Assembly: GCF_001591365.1 (NCBI RefSeq)
Contig: NZ_BCUT01000001.1
Coordinates: 992,001 to 1,056,000, forward strand
DNA: 64,000 nt
DNA from: Variovorax paradoxus NBRC 15149
GTDB taxonomy: Bacteria; Pseudomonadota; Gammaproteobacteria; Burkholderiales; Burkholderiaceae_C
Reading direction: 5' to 3'
Part shown: piece after piece, positions 8,351 to 17,926 of the stretch
Layout: each line of letters opens with the position of its first letter
Numbering within the stretch: the stretch's first letter is position 1
The notes under the pieces: generated by a model
The model's input: only the letters and a program-made list of their open reading frames with translations
What the model was told of the DNA's origin: nothing
Databases searched by the model: none
Program-made: the position numbers and the translations under genes

Positions 8351-8380
8351 AAAAACCCCGCCGAGGCGGGGTTTTCTTTT
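8351..8380 (-). terminator. Rho-independent terminator of the ompA-like gene
   Basis: Stem CCCCGCC/GGCGGGG (8356-8362 with 8365-8371) flanked by an A-run on the left and a T-rich run on the right. Minus-strand transcripts from the ompA-like gene would end in a T-run at 8355-8350. The symmetry would also stop plus-strand transcription. Confidence 0.85.
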
Positions 8381-8395
8381 AGCGATTCAATCGAA

Positions 8396-9049
8396 TCACT
8401 TGGTGGCGCGGGTGCCAACCACTTCGATTTCCACGCGACGGTTCTTGGCGCGGCCTTCCTTGGTGCGGTTGTCCGCAACAGGCTGCTTCTCGCCCTTGCC
8501 TTCGGTGTAGACGCGGTTGCGTTCGATGCCCTTCGAGACCAGGAAGGCCTTGACGGCTTCGGCGCGGCGCACCGACAGACGCTGGTTGTAGGCGTCCGAA
8601 CCGATCGAGTCGGTGTGGCCCACGGCGATGATCACTTCGAGGTTGACGTCGCGGATCTTCGAAACCAGGTCGGTCAGCTTGGCGCGACCTTCAGGCTTGA
8701 GAACCGACTTGTCGAAGTCGAAGAATGCGTCGGCAGCGAAGGTGACCTTCGAGGCAGCCACGGCCGGCGGTGCGACAGCGGCAGGCGGCGTCACAGCGGC
8801 AGGAGGCGTCGCGGCGGGAGCCGGAACCAGAGCACCGTCGCAACCGGCGGCGGCAGTAGCCGGCGTCCAGTTGGCATCACGCCAGCACAGTTCGTTCGTG
8901 CCGTTCTTCCAAACCAGTTCGCCGGTGCCGTTTTGCCAGTTGTCGATCGTAGGACCGCCGTCCGCAGCGGTGACACGGGTCTGCGCGCCGGCGGCAGTGG
9001 CGAGCGCAGCGACTGCAAACATCATCGCCACTTTATTCAGTTTCTTCAT
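8396..9049 (-). CDS. OmpA family outer-membrane/periplasmic protein
   Basis: 217 residues with a signal peptide (1-22, ending ATAAGA). Residues about 23-70 are a short unique domain containing two near-repeats (GTGELVWKNGTNELCWRD). A Pro/Ala linker follows (about 76-98), then a C-terminal OmpA peptidoglycan-binding domain with FFDFDKSVLKPEG, GHTDSIGSDAYNQRLS and NRRVEIEV. The usual eight-strand beta barrel is absent, so this is a short OmpA-like protein linking wall and envelope rather than a classic porin. Two cysteines (about 57 and 70) could form a disulfide. It is followed by its own terminator. Confidence 0.88.
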   Translation of the reverse strand: MKKLNKVAMMFAVAALATAAGAQTRVTAADGGPTIDNWQNGTGELVWKNGTNELCWRDANWTPATAAAGCDGALVPAPAATPPAAVTPPAAVAPPAVAASKVTFAADAFFDFDKSVLKPEGRAKLTDLVSKIRDVNLEVIIAVGHTDSIGSDAYNQRLSVRRAEAVKAFLVSKGIERNRVYTEGKGEKQPVADNRTKEGRAKNRRVEIEVVGTRATK

Positions 9050-9274
9050 GGTTCTCCTCTTGGGGAAAAAGCCGCAGCCGCGCTGCGAATCAAGGACGCT
9101 TTAAGTGACCACCACCCAAAACGTTGAGGCGATTGTGCCATAGGGTCTTTGGCAAACAGGCCGCTGGACACCCCGGAAGCGTAGGACGGAGGCGGAATAG
9201 CGGCCTTGTGTTGCGGCGGTGCGACACCCCTCACAGCGTAAAATTTCGCCTTCCTGCCGCCAGCCTCTTGCTCA
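9050..9274. promoter_or_regulatory. Divergent intergenic region between ompA-like gene and gyrA
   Basis: 225 bases without a gene. On the plus strand TAAAAT (9239-9244) lies 30 bases before the gyrA ATG and is the best -10 candidate; the matching -35 is weak. On the minus strand GAGGAG just before the ompA-like ATG is a clear ribosome binding site. No terminator, repeat or small RNA was recognised. Confidence 0.4.
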
Positions 9275-11920
9275 ATGACCTCCTTCGCCAAAGAAACCCT
9301 GCCCATCAGTCTCGAAGAGGAAATGCGCAGCAGCTATCTCGATTACGCCATGAGCGTGATCGTGGGCCGGGCGCTTCCCGATGCGCGCGACGGCCTCAAG
9401 CCCGTGCACCGGCGCGTGCTGTATGCCATGCACGAGCTCAACAACGACTGGAACCGGGCGTACAAGAAGTCCGCCCGCATCGTGGGCGACGTGATCGGCA
9501 AGTACCACCCGCACGGCGACCAGTCGGTCTACGACACCATCGTGCGGCTGGCGCAGGACTTTTCCATGCGCCATATGCTGGTCGACGGCCAAGGCAACTT
9601 CGGGTCGGTCGACGGCGACAACGCGGCTGCAATGCGGTATACGGAAATCCGCCTCGCCAAAATTGCGCACGAAATGCTGGCCGATATCGACAAGGAAACT
9701 GTCGATTTCCAGGACAATTACGACGGCTCCGAAAAAGAACCAAAGGTCCTTCCGAGCAAACTGCCGAATTTGCTGGTGAATGGTTCCGGCGGTATTGCGG
9801 TGGGCATGGCCACCAATATTCCGCCGCACAATCTCAATGAGGTGGTGGACGCCTGCCTGCATCTGCTGCGCAATCCGCAGGCCACCATCGACGAGCTGAT
9901 GGAAATCGTGCCGGCGCCTGACTTCCCCACCGCCGGCATCATCTACGGCATCAATGGCGTGCGCGACGGCTACCGCACCGGCCGCGGCAAGGTCGTGATG
10001 CGCGCCAAGTGCCACTTCGAGGACATCGACCGCGGCCAGCGCCAGGCGATCATCGTCGACGAGCTCCCCTACCAGGTCAACAAGAAGACGCTGCAGGAGC
10101 GCATGGCCGAGCTGGTGCACGAAAAGAAGATCGAAGGCATCAGCCACATCCAGGACGAGTCCGACAAGTCGGGCATGCGCCTGGTGATCGAGCTCAAGCG
10201 CGGCGAAGTGCCCGAGGTGGTGCTCAACAACCTGTACAAGCAAACCCAGCTGCAGGACACCTTCGGCATCAACATGGTGGCACTGGTCGACGGCCAGCCC
10301 AAGCTGTGCAACCTGAAGGACCTGATCGAGGTCTTCCTGCAGCACCGCCGCGAAGTGGTCACGCGCCGCACCGTCTTCACGCTGCGCAAGGCGCGCGAAC
10401 GCGGCCACGTGCTCGAAGGCCTGGCGGTGGCCCTGGCCAACATCGACGAATTCATCCGCATCATCCGCGAGTCGCCCACTCCGCCGGTCGCCAAGGCCGA
10501 GCTCATGACCCGCAGCTGGGACAGCAAGCTGGTGCGCGAGATGCTGACGCGCTCGCGCGCAGACGGCGGCGTGGTCAATGCCGACGACTACCGCCCCGAG
10601 GGCCTGGAGCGCGAGTTCGGCATGGGCTCGGACGGCCTCTACCGCCTGTCGGAAACCCAGGCCCAGGAAATCCTGCAGATGCGCCTGCAGCGCCTGACCG
10701 GCCTCGAGCAGGACAAGATCGTTGCCGAGTACAAGGAGGTCATGGCCGAGATCGACGACCTGCTCGACATCCTGGCCAAGCCGGAGCGCGTCTCGGTCAT
10801 CATTGGCGAGGAACTCGGCACCATCAAGCAGGAGTTCGGCCAGTCCAAGCTCGGCGCGCGCCGCAGCCTGGTGGAGCACAGCGCCTACGACCTCTCGACC
10901 GAAGACCTGATCACGCCCACCGACATGGTGGTCACGCTTTCGCACAGCGGCTACATCAAGAGCCAGCCGCTGAACGAATACCGCGCGCAAAAGCGCGGCG
11001 GGCGCGGCAAGCAGGCCACCGTCACCAAGGAAGACGACTGGATCGACCAGCTCTTCATCGCCAACACGCACGACTACATCCTGTGCTTCTCCAACCGCGG
11101 CCGGCTGTACTGGCTCAAGGTGTGGGAAGTGCCGGCGGGCTCGCGCGGCTCGCGCGGGCGCCCCATCGTCAACATGTTCCCGCTGCAGGAAGGCGAGAAG
11201 ATCAACGTGGCGCTCGCGCTGACCGGCGAGAAGCGCAACTTCCCGGCCGACCAGTACGTGTTCATGGCCACCTCCATGGGCACGGTCAAGAAGACCACGC
11301 TCGACGAATTCAGCAACCCGCGCAAGGGCGGCATCATCGCCGTGAACCTCGACGAGGGCGACTACCTCATCGGCGCGGCACTGACCGACGGCAAGCACGA
11401 CGTGATGCTGTTCAGCGACGGCGGCAAGGCCGTGCGCTTCGACGAGGAAGACGTGCGACCGCTCGGCCGCAATGCACGCGGCGTGCGCGGCATGTCGCTC
11501 GATCCGGGACAGGGCGTGATCGCCATGCTGGTGGCCGAGGACGAGCAGCAAAGCGTGCTCACCGCCACCGAAAATGGTTACGGAAAGCGCACAAGCATTA
11601 CCGAGTACACGCGCCATGGCCGCGGAACCAAAGGCATGATTGCGATTCAACAGAGTGAGCGCAACGGCAAGGTCGTTGCCGCCACCCTCGTGCATGCGGA
11701 CGATGAGATCATGCTCATCACCGACAAGGGCGTGCTCGTGCGCACCCGGGTAGCCGAGATTCGTGAACTGGGTCGCGCAACGCAAGGCGTTACGCTGATC
11801 GGGCTCGACGAAGGCGCCAAACTCAGCGGGCTACAACGTATCGTCGAAAACGACGCCAACGGCGAGAGTGAGCCTGGCGCAGACGATACTTCCTCATCTT
11901 CAACGGAGAATCCTCAGTGA
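9275..11920 (+). CDS. gyrA: DNA gyrase subunit A
   Basis: 881 residues. The N-terminal breakage-reunion domain carries the catalytic Tyr122 in MRYTEIR. The C-terminal beta-pinwheel contains the GyrA box QKRGGRGKQ (near residue 571), which separates gyrase from topoisomerase IV ParC. The quinolone region reads [10 protein letters not shown]: numbering coincides with E. coli, giving Gln83 and Ser84 where E. coli has Ser83 and Ala84, while Asp87 is kept. The C-terminus ends in an acidic/Ser tail. With GyrB it introduces negative supercoils. The stop codon overlaps the GTG of the next gene (GTGA), so expression with the DUF2059 gene is coupled. Confidence 0.98.
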   Translation: MTSFAKETLPISLEEEMRSSYLDYAMSVIVGRALPDARDGLKPVHRRVLYAMHELNNDWNRAYKKSARIVGDVIGKYHPHGDQSVYDTIVRLAQDFSMRHMLVDGQGNFGSVDGDNAAAMRYTEIRLAKIAHEMLADIDKETVDFQDNYDGSEKEPKVLPSKLPNLLVNGSGGIAVGMATNIPPHNLNEVVDACLHLLRNPQATIDELMEIVPAPDFPTAGIIYGINGVRDGYRTGRGKVVMRAKCHFEDIDRGQRQAIIVDELPYQVNKKTLQERMAELVHEKKIEGISHIQDESDKSGMRLVIELKRGEVPEVVLNNLYKQTQLQDTFGINMVALVDGQPKLCNLKDLIEVFLQHRREVVTRRTVFTLRKARERGHVLEGLAVALANIDEFIRIIRESPTPPVAKAELMTRSWDSKLVREMLTRSRADGGVVNADDYRPEGLEREFGMGSDGLYRLSETQAQEILQMRLQRLTGLEQDKIVAEYKEVMAEIDDLLDILAKPERVSVIIGEELGTIKQEFGQSKLGARRSLVEHSAYDLSTEDLITPTDMVVTLSHSGYIKSQPLNEYRAQKRGGRGKQATVTKEDDWIDQLFIANTHDYILCFSNRGRLYWLKVWEVPAGSRGSRGRPIVNMFPLQEGEKINVALALTGEKRNFPADQYVFMATSMGTVKKTTLDEFSNPRKGGIIAVNLDEGDYLIGAALTDGKHDVMLFSDGGKAVRFDEEDVRPLGRNARGVRGMSLDPGQGVIAMLVAEDEQQSVLTATENGYGKRTSITEYTRHGRGTKGMIAIQQSERNGKVVAATLVHADDEIMLITDKGVLVRTRVAEIRELGRATQGVTLIGLDEGAKLSGLQRIVENDANGESEPGADDTSSSSTENPQ

Positions 11921-12507
11921 AAAAATTCAAGCTCGCACTTCTGACCGTCGCCCTGGCCGGCAGCTCCATGGCCGCCATGGCGCAGGACAAGGCTGCGCTC
12001 ATCAAGCAATTCATCGACGTGCAGCGCCCCGGCATCGAATCGCTGGCCCGCGGCCTGGTCGAGCAATCGAGCGCCCCCATCGCGCAAGCCGGCTCGCAAT
12101 ACCTGCAGACGCAAGTGCCCGAAGCCAAGCGCGAATCGGCCGCCAAGGCTGCCGACGCCGAACTCAAGAAGTACTTCGACGAGGCCTACCCGATCGTGCG
12201 CGACAAGGCCGTGCAACTGGCCCCCGGCGCCCTGACCCCGCTGCTCGAGCAGAACTTCAGCGAAGAAGAACTCAAGCAGCTGCTGGCCTGGATCAACTCG
12301 CCGCTCAGCAAGAAGTACCAGGACCTCAATCCGAAGATGCAGACCGCGCTGACCGAAAAGCTCGTGAACGACACGCGCGCCACCATCGAGCCGAAGATGC
12401 GCGCGCTGGACGAGAACGTGGCCAAGGCATTGGGTGCACCGACCGGCGGCTCGCAGCAAGGCGCCGCCCCCGCCAAGGCACCGGCCAAGGCTCCCGCCAA
12501 GAAGTGA
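11917..12507 (+). CDS. Secreted DUF2059 family protein
   Basis: 196 residues from a GTG overlapping the gyrA stop by 4 bases. A signal peptide (1-23, ending MAAMA-Q) predicts a periplasmic protein. Residues about 65-150 match the DUF2059 pattern, an all-helical domain ([18 protein letters not shown], then [14 protein letters not shown]). The C-terminus is a low-complexity Ala/Pro/Lys tail. Function is unknown. Its position between gyrA and serC, overlapping the first and 1 base from the second, means it is read as part of the housekeeping operon although nothing in the sequence ties it to either pathway. Confidence 0.8.
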   Translation: MKKFKLALLTVALAGSSMAAMAQDKAALIKQFIDVQRPGIESLARGLVEQSSAPIAQAGSQYLQTQVPEAKRESAAKAADAELKKYFDEAYPIVRDKAVQLAPGALTPLLEQNFSEEELKQLLAWINSPLSKKYQDLNPKMQTALTEKLVNDTRATIEPKMRALDENVAKALGAPTGGSQQGAAPAKAPAKAPAKK

Positions 12508-12508
12508 C

Positions 12509-13642
12509 GTGACCCAGCAGCAGCACCAGCCGGCCGGCACGCGCCCGTACAACTTTTCCGCCGGCCCGGCCGCCATGCCGGAGGCGGTGCTGCAACGCGC
12601 CGCCGCCGAAATGCTCGACTGGCAGGGCAGCGGAATGAGCGTGATGGAAATGAGCCATCGCGGCAAGGAATTCGGCGCGATCTGCACCCAGGCCGAAGCC
12701 GACATCCGCACGCTGCTGGCCGTGCCGGAGCACTTCCACATCCTCTTCATGCAGGGTGGCGGCCTCGGCGAAAATGCCATCGTGCCGATGAACCTGTCGC
12801 GCGGCACCGCCGCCGACTTCGTCATCACCGGCAGCTGGAGCATCAAGTCGCAGAAGGAAGCGCAGCGCTACTGCACGGCGAACATCGCCGCGAGCAACGC
12901 CGGCGACCATCACACGCGGCTGCCCGACCCTTCGACCTGGCAGCTCAGCAAGAACGCCTCGTACGTGCACCTGTGCACCAACGAAACCATCAACGGCATC
13001 GAGTTCCAGCAGCTACCCGACCTCGCGGCCCTTGGCAGCGATGCGCCGCTGGTCATCGACTTTTCGTCGCACGTGGCCTCGCGCAGCGTCGACTGGCGCC
13101 GTGTCGGCCTTGCCTTCGGCGGCGCCCAGAAGAACCTCGGACCGGCCGGGCTCACCCTGGTGATCGTGCGCGACGACCTGCTCGGGCATGCACTCGAGAT
13201 CTGCCCGAGCGCGTTCAACTACAAGATCGTGGCCGACAACAAGTCCATGTACAACACCCCGCCGACCTGGGGCATCTACATGGCGGGGCTGACGTTCCAG
13301 TGGCTGCTGCAGCAGACCGAAGGCACGCTCACCGGGGTGGCCGCCATGGAGCAGCGCAACATCGCCAAGGCCAGGCTGCTGTACGACTTCATCGACGCCT
13401 CCCCGTTCTACGTCAACAAGATCGACCCGGGTTGCCGTTCGCGCATGAACGTGCCGTTCTTCCTGGCGGACGAGAGCCGCAACGACGCCTTCCTGGCCGG
13501 TGCGCGCGAGGCCGGCCTGCTGCAGCTCAAGGGCCACAAGTCGGTCGGCGGGATGCGCGCGAGCATCTACAACGCCATGCCGCTGGAAGGCGTACAGGCA
13601 CTTGTGAGCTACATGCGAGAATTCGAGCGATCGCATGCCTAG
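12509..13642 (+). CDS. serC: Phosphoserine aminotransferase
   Basis: 377 residues from GTG 12509, one base after the DUF2059 stop. The protein begins with the conserved [15 protein letters not shown] soon after the start. The PLP lysine lies in [14 protein letters not shown], and the substrate loop HRGKEFG and the C-terminal [12 protein letters not shown] are present. SerC makes 3-phosphoserine from 3-phosphohydroxypyruvate with glutamate as donor, and also acts in pyridoxal phosphate synthesis. It opens the serC-pheA-tyrA-aroA/cmk-rpsA run known as a mixed-function supraoperon in related bacteria. Confidence 0.97.
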   Translation: MTQQQHQPAGTRPYNFSAGPAAMPEAVLQRAAAEMLDWQGSGMSVMEMSHRGKEFGAICTQAEADIRTLLAVPEHFHILFMQGGGLGENAIVPMNLSRGTAADFVITGSWSIKSQKEAQRYCTANIAASNAGDHHTRLPDPSTWQLSKNASYVHLCTNETINGIEFQQLPDLAALGSDAPLVIDFSSHVASRSVDWRRVGLAFGGAQKNLGPAGLTLVIVRDDLLGHALEICPSAFNYKIVADNKSMYNTPPTWGIYMAGLTFQWLLQQTEGTLTGVAAMEQRNIAKARLLYDFIDASPFYVNKIDPGCRSRMNVPFFLADESRNDAFLAGAREAGLLQLKGHKSVGGMRASIYNAMPLEGVQALVSYMREFERSHA

Positions 13643-13666
13643 GCGCATGCCCAGCTGCTCGCACCG

Positions 13667-14788
13667 ATGACCGCCTCCGCTCCAACACCGCCCTCCTCTC
13701 CCGACAACTCCGAAAGCCTTGCCGATCTGCGCGTGCAGATCGACTCGCTCGACCAGCAACTGCTCGGCCTGCTCAATGAGCGGGCCCACGTGGCAGAGCT
13801 GGTGGGCGAGGTCAAGAAGCGCGAAGGCACCCCGTATTTCCGCCCCGACCGCGTGGCCCAGGTCATCGAGAAGATGCAAAAGAGCAATGCGGGCCCGCTC
13901 AAGGACCTGCATGTGGCCGCCATCTGGCGCGAAATCATGTCGGCCTGCCTGGCGCTCGAATCGCCGCAGCGCGTCGCCGTGCTCGGTCCCGAGGGCACCT
14001 TCTGCGAGCAGGCGGCCATCGAATACTTCGGCGGCGCGGCCGACCTGATCTACTGCGCCAGCTTCGACGAGGTGTTCCACGCCACGGCGGCCGGCAGCGC
14101 CCAGTACGGCGTGGTGGGCGTCGAAAACTCGACCGAGGGCGTGGTCACGCGCTCGCTCGACCTGTTCCTGCATTCGCCGACCCACGTGGTGGGCGAAGTC
14201 AGCCTGCTGGTGCGCCACCATCTGCTGCGCAGCAGCAACTCGCTCGATGGCGTCGAGGCCGTGCTGGCCCACCCGCAGGCGCTGGCGCAGTGCCAGACCT
14301 GGCTGTCGAAGCACCTGCCCAATGCCGAGCGGCGTGCCGTTTCGAGCAACGCCGAAGGCGCGCGGCTCGCGGCCACCAACCCGGCCTGGGCCGCGCTGGC
14401 CGGCGAACGCGCCGCCACCCGCTTCGGCCTGCACATCGTGGCGCATGCAATCCAGGACGATTCGTACAACCGCACGCGCTTCTCCGTGATCTGCCTGCCG
14501 CAGACGCTGGCCATGCCGCCGGCCTCGGGACGCGACTGCACGAGCCTGATCGTCTCCGTGCCCAACCGTCCCGGCGCCGTGCACGACCTGCTGGTGCCGC
14601 TGAAGGTCAACAATGTGTCCATGACCCGGTTCGAGTCGCGCCCGGCGCGCACCGGCCAGTGGGAGTACTACTTCTACATCGACCTGGACGGCCATCCCTC
14701 GCAGCCCAACGTGGCTGCCGCGCTGGCCGAACTGCGCGGCCTCTGCGCGTTCTACAAGGTGCTGGGCGCCTATCCCGTCAAAGCCTGA
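13667..14788 (+). CDS. pheA: Bifunctional chorismate mutase / prephenate dehydratase (P-protein)
   Basis: 373 residues. Residues about 17-100 are an AroQ chorismate mutase (LRVQIDSLDQQLLGLLNER). The prephenate dehydratase domain follows from about residue 105 (VAVLGPEGTFCEQAA) to the catalytic TRF motif in NRTRFSV. The last 85 residues form an ACT domain with PNRPGAVHDLL and ESRP, the phenylalanine-binding motif, so feedback inhibition by phenylalanine is expected. It converts chorismate through prephenate to phenylpyruvate. It lies 24 bases after serC and 14 bases before tyrA. Confidence 0.97.
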   Translation: MTASAPTPPSSPDNSESLADLRVQIDSLDQQLLGLLNERAHVAELVGEVKKREGTPYFRPDRVAQVIEKMQKSNAGPLKDLHVAAIWREIMSACLALESPQRVAVLGPEGTFCEQAAIEYFGGAADLIYCASFDEVFHATAAGSAQYGVVGVENSTEGVVTRSLDLFLHSPTHVVGEVSLLVRHHLLRSSNSLDGVEAVLAHPQALAQCQTWLSKHLPNAERRAVSSNAEGARLAATNPAWAALAGERAATRFGLHIVAHAIQDDSYNRTRFSVICLPQTLAMPPASGRDCTSLIVSVPNRPGAVHDLLVPLKVNNVSMTRFESRPARTGQWEYYFYIDLDGHPSQPNVAAALAELRGLCAFYKVLGAYPVKA

Positions 14789-14802
14789 GCCGGACAAGCA
14801 CC

Positions 14803-15684
14803 ATGTTCGAGCAATTGGGATTGATCGGCTGCGGCCTCATGGGCGGCTCCTTTGCGCTCGCGCTCAAGCGCGCGAAGCTCGTGAAACGCGTGGTCGGCTA
14901 CAGCAAGTCGCCTTCCACCACCGAGCGGGCGCGCCAGCTCGGCGTGATCGACGTGGCGGCGCCTTCCGCGCTGCTGGCGGTCTCGGGCTCCGACCTCGTG
15001 CTGCTGGCGGTGCCGGTGGCGGCCTCGGAAGCCACCTTCAAGGCCATCCGCCATGGCATTTCGAGCGACACGCTGGTGATGGACGTGGGCTCGACCAAGG
15101 GCGACGTGATCGAAGCCGCGCGCAACGGCCTGCAGGACCAGTTCGCCCACTTCGTTCCGGCCCACCCGATCGCCGGCAAGGAGGTGTCGGGCATCGAGCA
15201 TGCCGATGCTTCGCTCTACGCCGGCCGCAAGGTCGTGCTGACGCCCGTCAAGGCCACGCTGCGCTCGAACGTGCAGCGCGCCTCGCAGATCTGGAGCGGC
15301 ATCGGCGCCCACGTCGTCACCATGACGCACGAGGAGCACGACAGCGCCTTCGCGGCCGTGAGCCACCTGCCGCACCTGCTGGCCTTTGCCTATCTCAACG
15401 CGCTGATCGCGCAGCCGCAGGGCGACGATTTCCTGCGCCTTGCAGGGCCAGGGTTCCGCGATTTTTCGCGCATTGCGGCCAGCGATCCGGTCATGTGGCG
15501 CGACGTGCTGCTCGCCAACCGCGAGCAGGTGCTGCTGCAATCGCAGGCCTTGCGCAAGTCGCTCTGCGATCTGGAGGCGCTGATCACGGCCGGCGATGCC
15601 CAGGCGCTCGAGCACTCGATCGCCGCCGCCAGCAAGGCCCGCGCCGCCTGGCAGCCCAACACCGACGCGCCCCAGGACTCCTGA
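14803..15684 (+). CDS. tyrA: Prephenate dehydrogenase
   Basis: 293 residues from ATG 14803. The NAD(P)-binding motif [13 protein letters not shown] starts at residue 6. Later signatures are [22 protein letters not shown] and the helical dimerisation domain with [10 protein letters not shown]. It oxidises and decarboxylates prephenate to 4-hydroxyphenylpyruvate for tyrosine synthesis; arogenate use cannot be judged from sequence. There is no chorismate mutase fusion and no ACT domain. One base separates its stop from the aroA-cmk ATG. Confidence 0.95.
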   Translation: MFEQLGLIGCGLMGGSFALALKRAKLVKRVVGYSKSPSTTERARQLGVIDVAAPSALLAVSGSDLVLLAVPVAASEATFKAIRHGISSDTLVMDVGSTKGDVIEAARNGLQDQFAHFVPAHPIAGKEVSGIEHADASLYAGRKVVLTPVKATLRSNVQRASQIWSGIGAHVVTMTHEEHDSAFAAVSHLPHLLAFAYLNALIAQPQGDDFLRLAGPGFRDFSRIAASDPVMWRDVLLANREQVLLQSQALRKSLCDLEALITAGDAQALEHSIAAASKARAAWQPNTDAPQDS

Positions 15685-15685
15685 C

Positions 15686-17698
15686 ATGTTCTCGACGGCA
15701 TTCCTCGACATTCCTGCGCTGGCCGGGGCATCGGGCACCGTGCGGCTGCCGGGCTCCAAGAGCATTTCGAACCGCGTGCTGCTGCTGGCCGCGCTGGCGA
15801 GCGGAACCACCACGGTCCACGACCTGCTCGATTCCGACGACACCCGCGTGATGCTGGATGCGCTGCGCGCGCTCGGCTGCGGCATCGATGCGGCCGGCAG
15901 CACGCTGCGCATCACCGGCATCGGCGGCCAGCTGAAGCCAGGCGGGCCGATGCTGCCGCTTTTCCTCGGCAACGCCGGCACCGCGATGCGTCCGCTGACC
16001 GCCGCGCTGTCGCTGCTCGGCGGCGAATTCGAATTGAGCGGCGTGCCGCGCATGCACGAGCGGCCGATCGGCGACCTGGTCGATGCGCTGACCCAGCTCG
16101 GCTGCCGCATCGACTACCTGGGCAACCCCGGCTACCCGCCGCTGCGCATCCGCCCGGTCGATCACGGCGCGCTGGTGCTGGATGCGCCGATCCGCGTGCG
16201 CGGCGATGTCTCGAGCCAGTTCCTGACCGCGCTGCTCCTCGCGCTGCCTCTCGCCGCCCGCAAGGACATCGTGATCGAGGTAGTCGGCGAGCTGATCTCC
16301 AAGCCCTACATCGAGATCACGCTCAACCTGCTGGCGCGCTTCGGCATTGCCGTGCAGCGCGAGGGCTGGGAGCGCTTCACCATCCCCGCGGGCAGCCGCT
16401 ACAGCTCGCCGGGCGACATCCACGTCGAGGCCGACGCTTCCTCTGCCAGCTATTTCATCGCGCTCGGCGCCATTGCCACGGGTGCTTCCGGCCAGGACAG
16501 CATCCGGATCGAAGGCGTGGGCGCCGATTCGATCCAGGGCGACATCCGCTTCATCGAGGCGGCGCGGCAAATGGGCGCGCAGGTCGACAGCGGGCCGAAC
16601 TGGCTCGACGTGCGCCGCGGCGCCTGGCCGCTCAAGGCCATCGACCTGGACGCCAACCACATCCCCGATGCCGCGATGACGCTGGCCGTGATGGCGCTCT
16701 ATGCCGACGGCCCCAGCACCCTGCGCAACATCGCCAGCTGGCGGGTCAAGGAAACCGACCGCATCGACGCCATGGCCAACGAACTCCGGAAGCTCGGCGC
16801 CACTGTCGACTCCGGCCCCGATTTCATCCGGGTCCATCCGCTGGAGCGCCCGGGCTGGCAGGCGGCAAGCATCCGCACCTACGACGACCACCGCGTGGCC
16901 ATGTGCTTTTCGCTCGCGGCCTTCAATCCGGCGGGCTTGCCGGTGCGCATCCTGGAGCCGCACTGCGTCGCCAAGACCTTCCCGGACTATTTCGAGACGC
17001 TGTTCTCGGTGGCCCAGGCGCCCGAGGTGCCGGTGATCTGCATCGACGGCCCCACCGCCTCGGGCAAGGGCACGCTTGCGGCCGAGGTGGCGCGCCTGCT
17101 GGGCTACCACTACCTGGATTCGGGTTCGCTCTACCGCGTGACCGGCCTGGCCATGCGGCGCGCCGGGCTCAGCGCCGAGCCGCAGCACGAGGCGCAGATC
17201 GCCGCCCTGGCGGCCGCCCTGCCGCTGCATTTCACCGAAGGCAAGGTGCTGCTGGCCGGCGAGGACGTGAGCGACGAGATCCGCACCGAAGCCGCCGGCA
17301 TGGACGCCTCCCGCGTCTCCACGCTTCCCGCGGTGCGCGCAGCGCTCCTGGCCCTGCAGCAGCGCTTTCGGCAGCTCCCGGGCCTGGTCGCCGACGGCCG
17401 CGACATGGGCACCGTGATCTTCCCCGACGCGGCGCTCAAGGTCTTTCTCACGGCCAGCGCCGCCCAGAGGGCCGAACGCCGGCATAAGCAGTTGATTTCA
17501 AAGGGTATTTCAACTACACTTGACAGCCTTCGCTCCGACTTGGAAGCGCGCGACGCCAGGGACTCGTCCCGCAGCGTCGCTCCGCTCAAGCCGGCGCAGG
17601 ATGCCCGCCACCTCGACAACTCCCAGCTGTCCATCGAGCAATCGATCGACCAGGTGCTGAACTGGTGGCAGGAAAAGCAGCCGTTCAAGCCCGCTTGA
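15686..17698 (+). CDS. aroA-cmk: Fused EPSP synthase (AroA) and cytidylate kinase (Cmk)
   Basis: 670 residues encoding two enzymes in one chain. Residues 1-440 are EPSP synthase with [10 protein letters not shown] (K25) and the class I, glyphosate-sensitive type motif [10 protein letters not shown] (94-103). From about residue 448 comes CMP/dCMP kinase with P-loop GPTASGKGT (about 455-463), DGRDMGT and a final helical region. The junction is short ([11 protein letters not shown]), with no stop or frame change. AroA makes 5-enolpyruvylshikimate-3-phosphate for chorismate; Cmk phosphorylates CMP. Such fusions are known in Burkholderiales. The last codons overlap a perfect inverted repeat (17681-17702). 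Confidence 0.96.
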   Translation: MFSTAFLDIPALAGASGTVRLPGSKSISNRVLLLAALASGTTTVHDLLDSDDTRVMLDALRALGCGIDAAGSTLRITGIGGQLKPGGPMLPLFLGNAGTAMRPLTAALSLLGGEFELSGVPRMHERPIGDLVDALTQLGCRIDYLGNPGYPPLRIRPVDHGALVLDAPIRVRGDVSSQFLTALLLALPLAARKDIVIEVVGELISKPYIEITLNLLARFGIAVQREGWERFTIPAGSRYSSPGDIHVEADASSASYFIALGAIATGASGQDSIRIEGVGADSIQGDIRFIEAARQMGAQVDSGPNWLDVRRGAWPLKAIDLDANHIPDAAMTLAVMALYADGPSTLRNIASWRVKETDRIDAMANELRKLGATVDSGPDFIRVHPLERPGWQAASIRTYDDHRVAMCFSLAAFNPAGLPVRILEPHCVAKTFPDYFETLFSVAQAPEVPVICIDGPTASGKGTLAAEVARLLGYHYLDSGSLYRVTGLAMRRAGLSAEPQHEAQIAALAAALPLHFTEGKVLLAGEDVSDEIRTEAAGMDASRVSTLPAVRAALLALQQRFRQLPGLVADGRDMGTVIFPDAALKVFLTASAAQRAERRHKQLISKGISTTLDSLRSDLEARDARDSSRSVAPLKPAQDARHLDNSQLSIEQSIDQVLNWWQEKQPFKPA

Positions 17699-17738
17699 AC
17701 GGTTTGAAGTACAGCCTTTCAGGTCCGCCTGAAAGGCT
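17681..17738 (+). repeat. Two tandem perfect hairpins at the aroA-cmk 3' end
   Basis: The first repeat pairs CCGTTCAAG (17681-17689) with CTTGAACGG (17694-17702) around the aroA-cmk stop codon. The second pairs AGCCTTTCAGG (17713-17723) with CCTGAAAGGCT (17728-17738). Both have 4-base loops and neither is followed by a T-run, so they look like RNA processing, stability or attenuation structures rather than classical terminators. Confidence 0.6.
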
Positions 17739-17926
17739 CGCGCCAACCGGATTCCGGGGCAGCGCATACCGCTCCAGCAGGCTCTTCTCGCGCGACAGCG
17801 CACCGGCCTGCTGGTTGTTCAACCAACCGGGCACCTGCCCACAAAACCGCCGTCTCCAGATCCACAGCAGCCGCACGCAATTTCGCATGAGCGCCTGCCA
17901 ACCCTGCCTGACGGAAGGAACCATAA
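17699..17926 (+). promoter_or_regulatory. Leader region of rpsA
   Basis: 228 bases between aroA-cmk and rpsA. After the two hairpins comes GC-rich sequence with a short hairpin GGTTG-TT-CAACC near 17815. A strong ribosome binding site (GGAAGGAA) lies about 8 bases before the rpsA ATG. In E. coli ribosomal protein S1 represses its own leader mRNA; this leader is a candidate for the same control. No clear promoter hexamers were found and no small gene is supported. Confidence 0.4.

Noticed and set aside
9272..11785. An 837-codon minus-strand frame opposite gyrA
   Set aside because: gyrA is unambiguous; the antisense frame stays open because of third-position GC bias.
9275..11920. Topoisomerase IV subunit ParC
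   Set aside because: The GyrA box QKRGGRGKQ in the C-terminal domain identifies gyrase.
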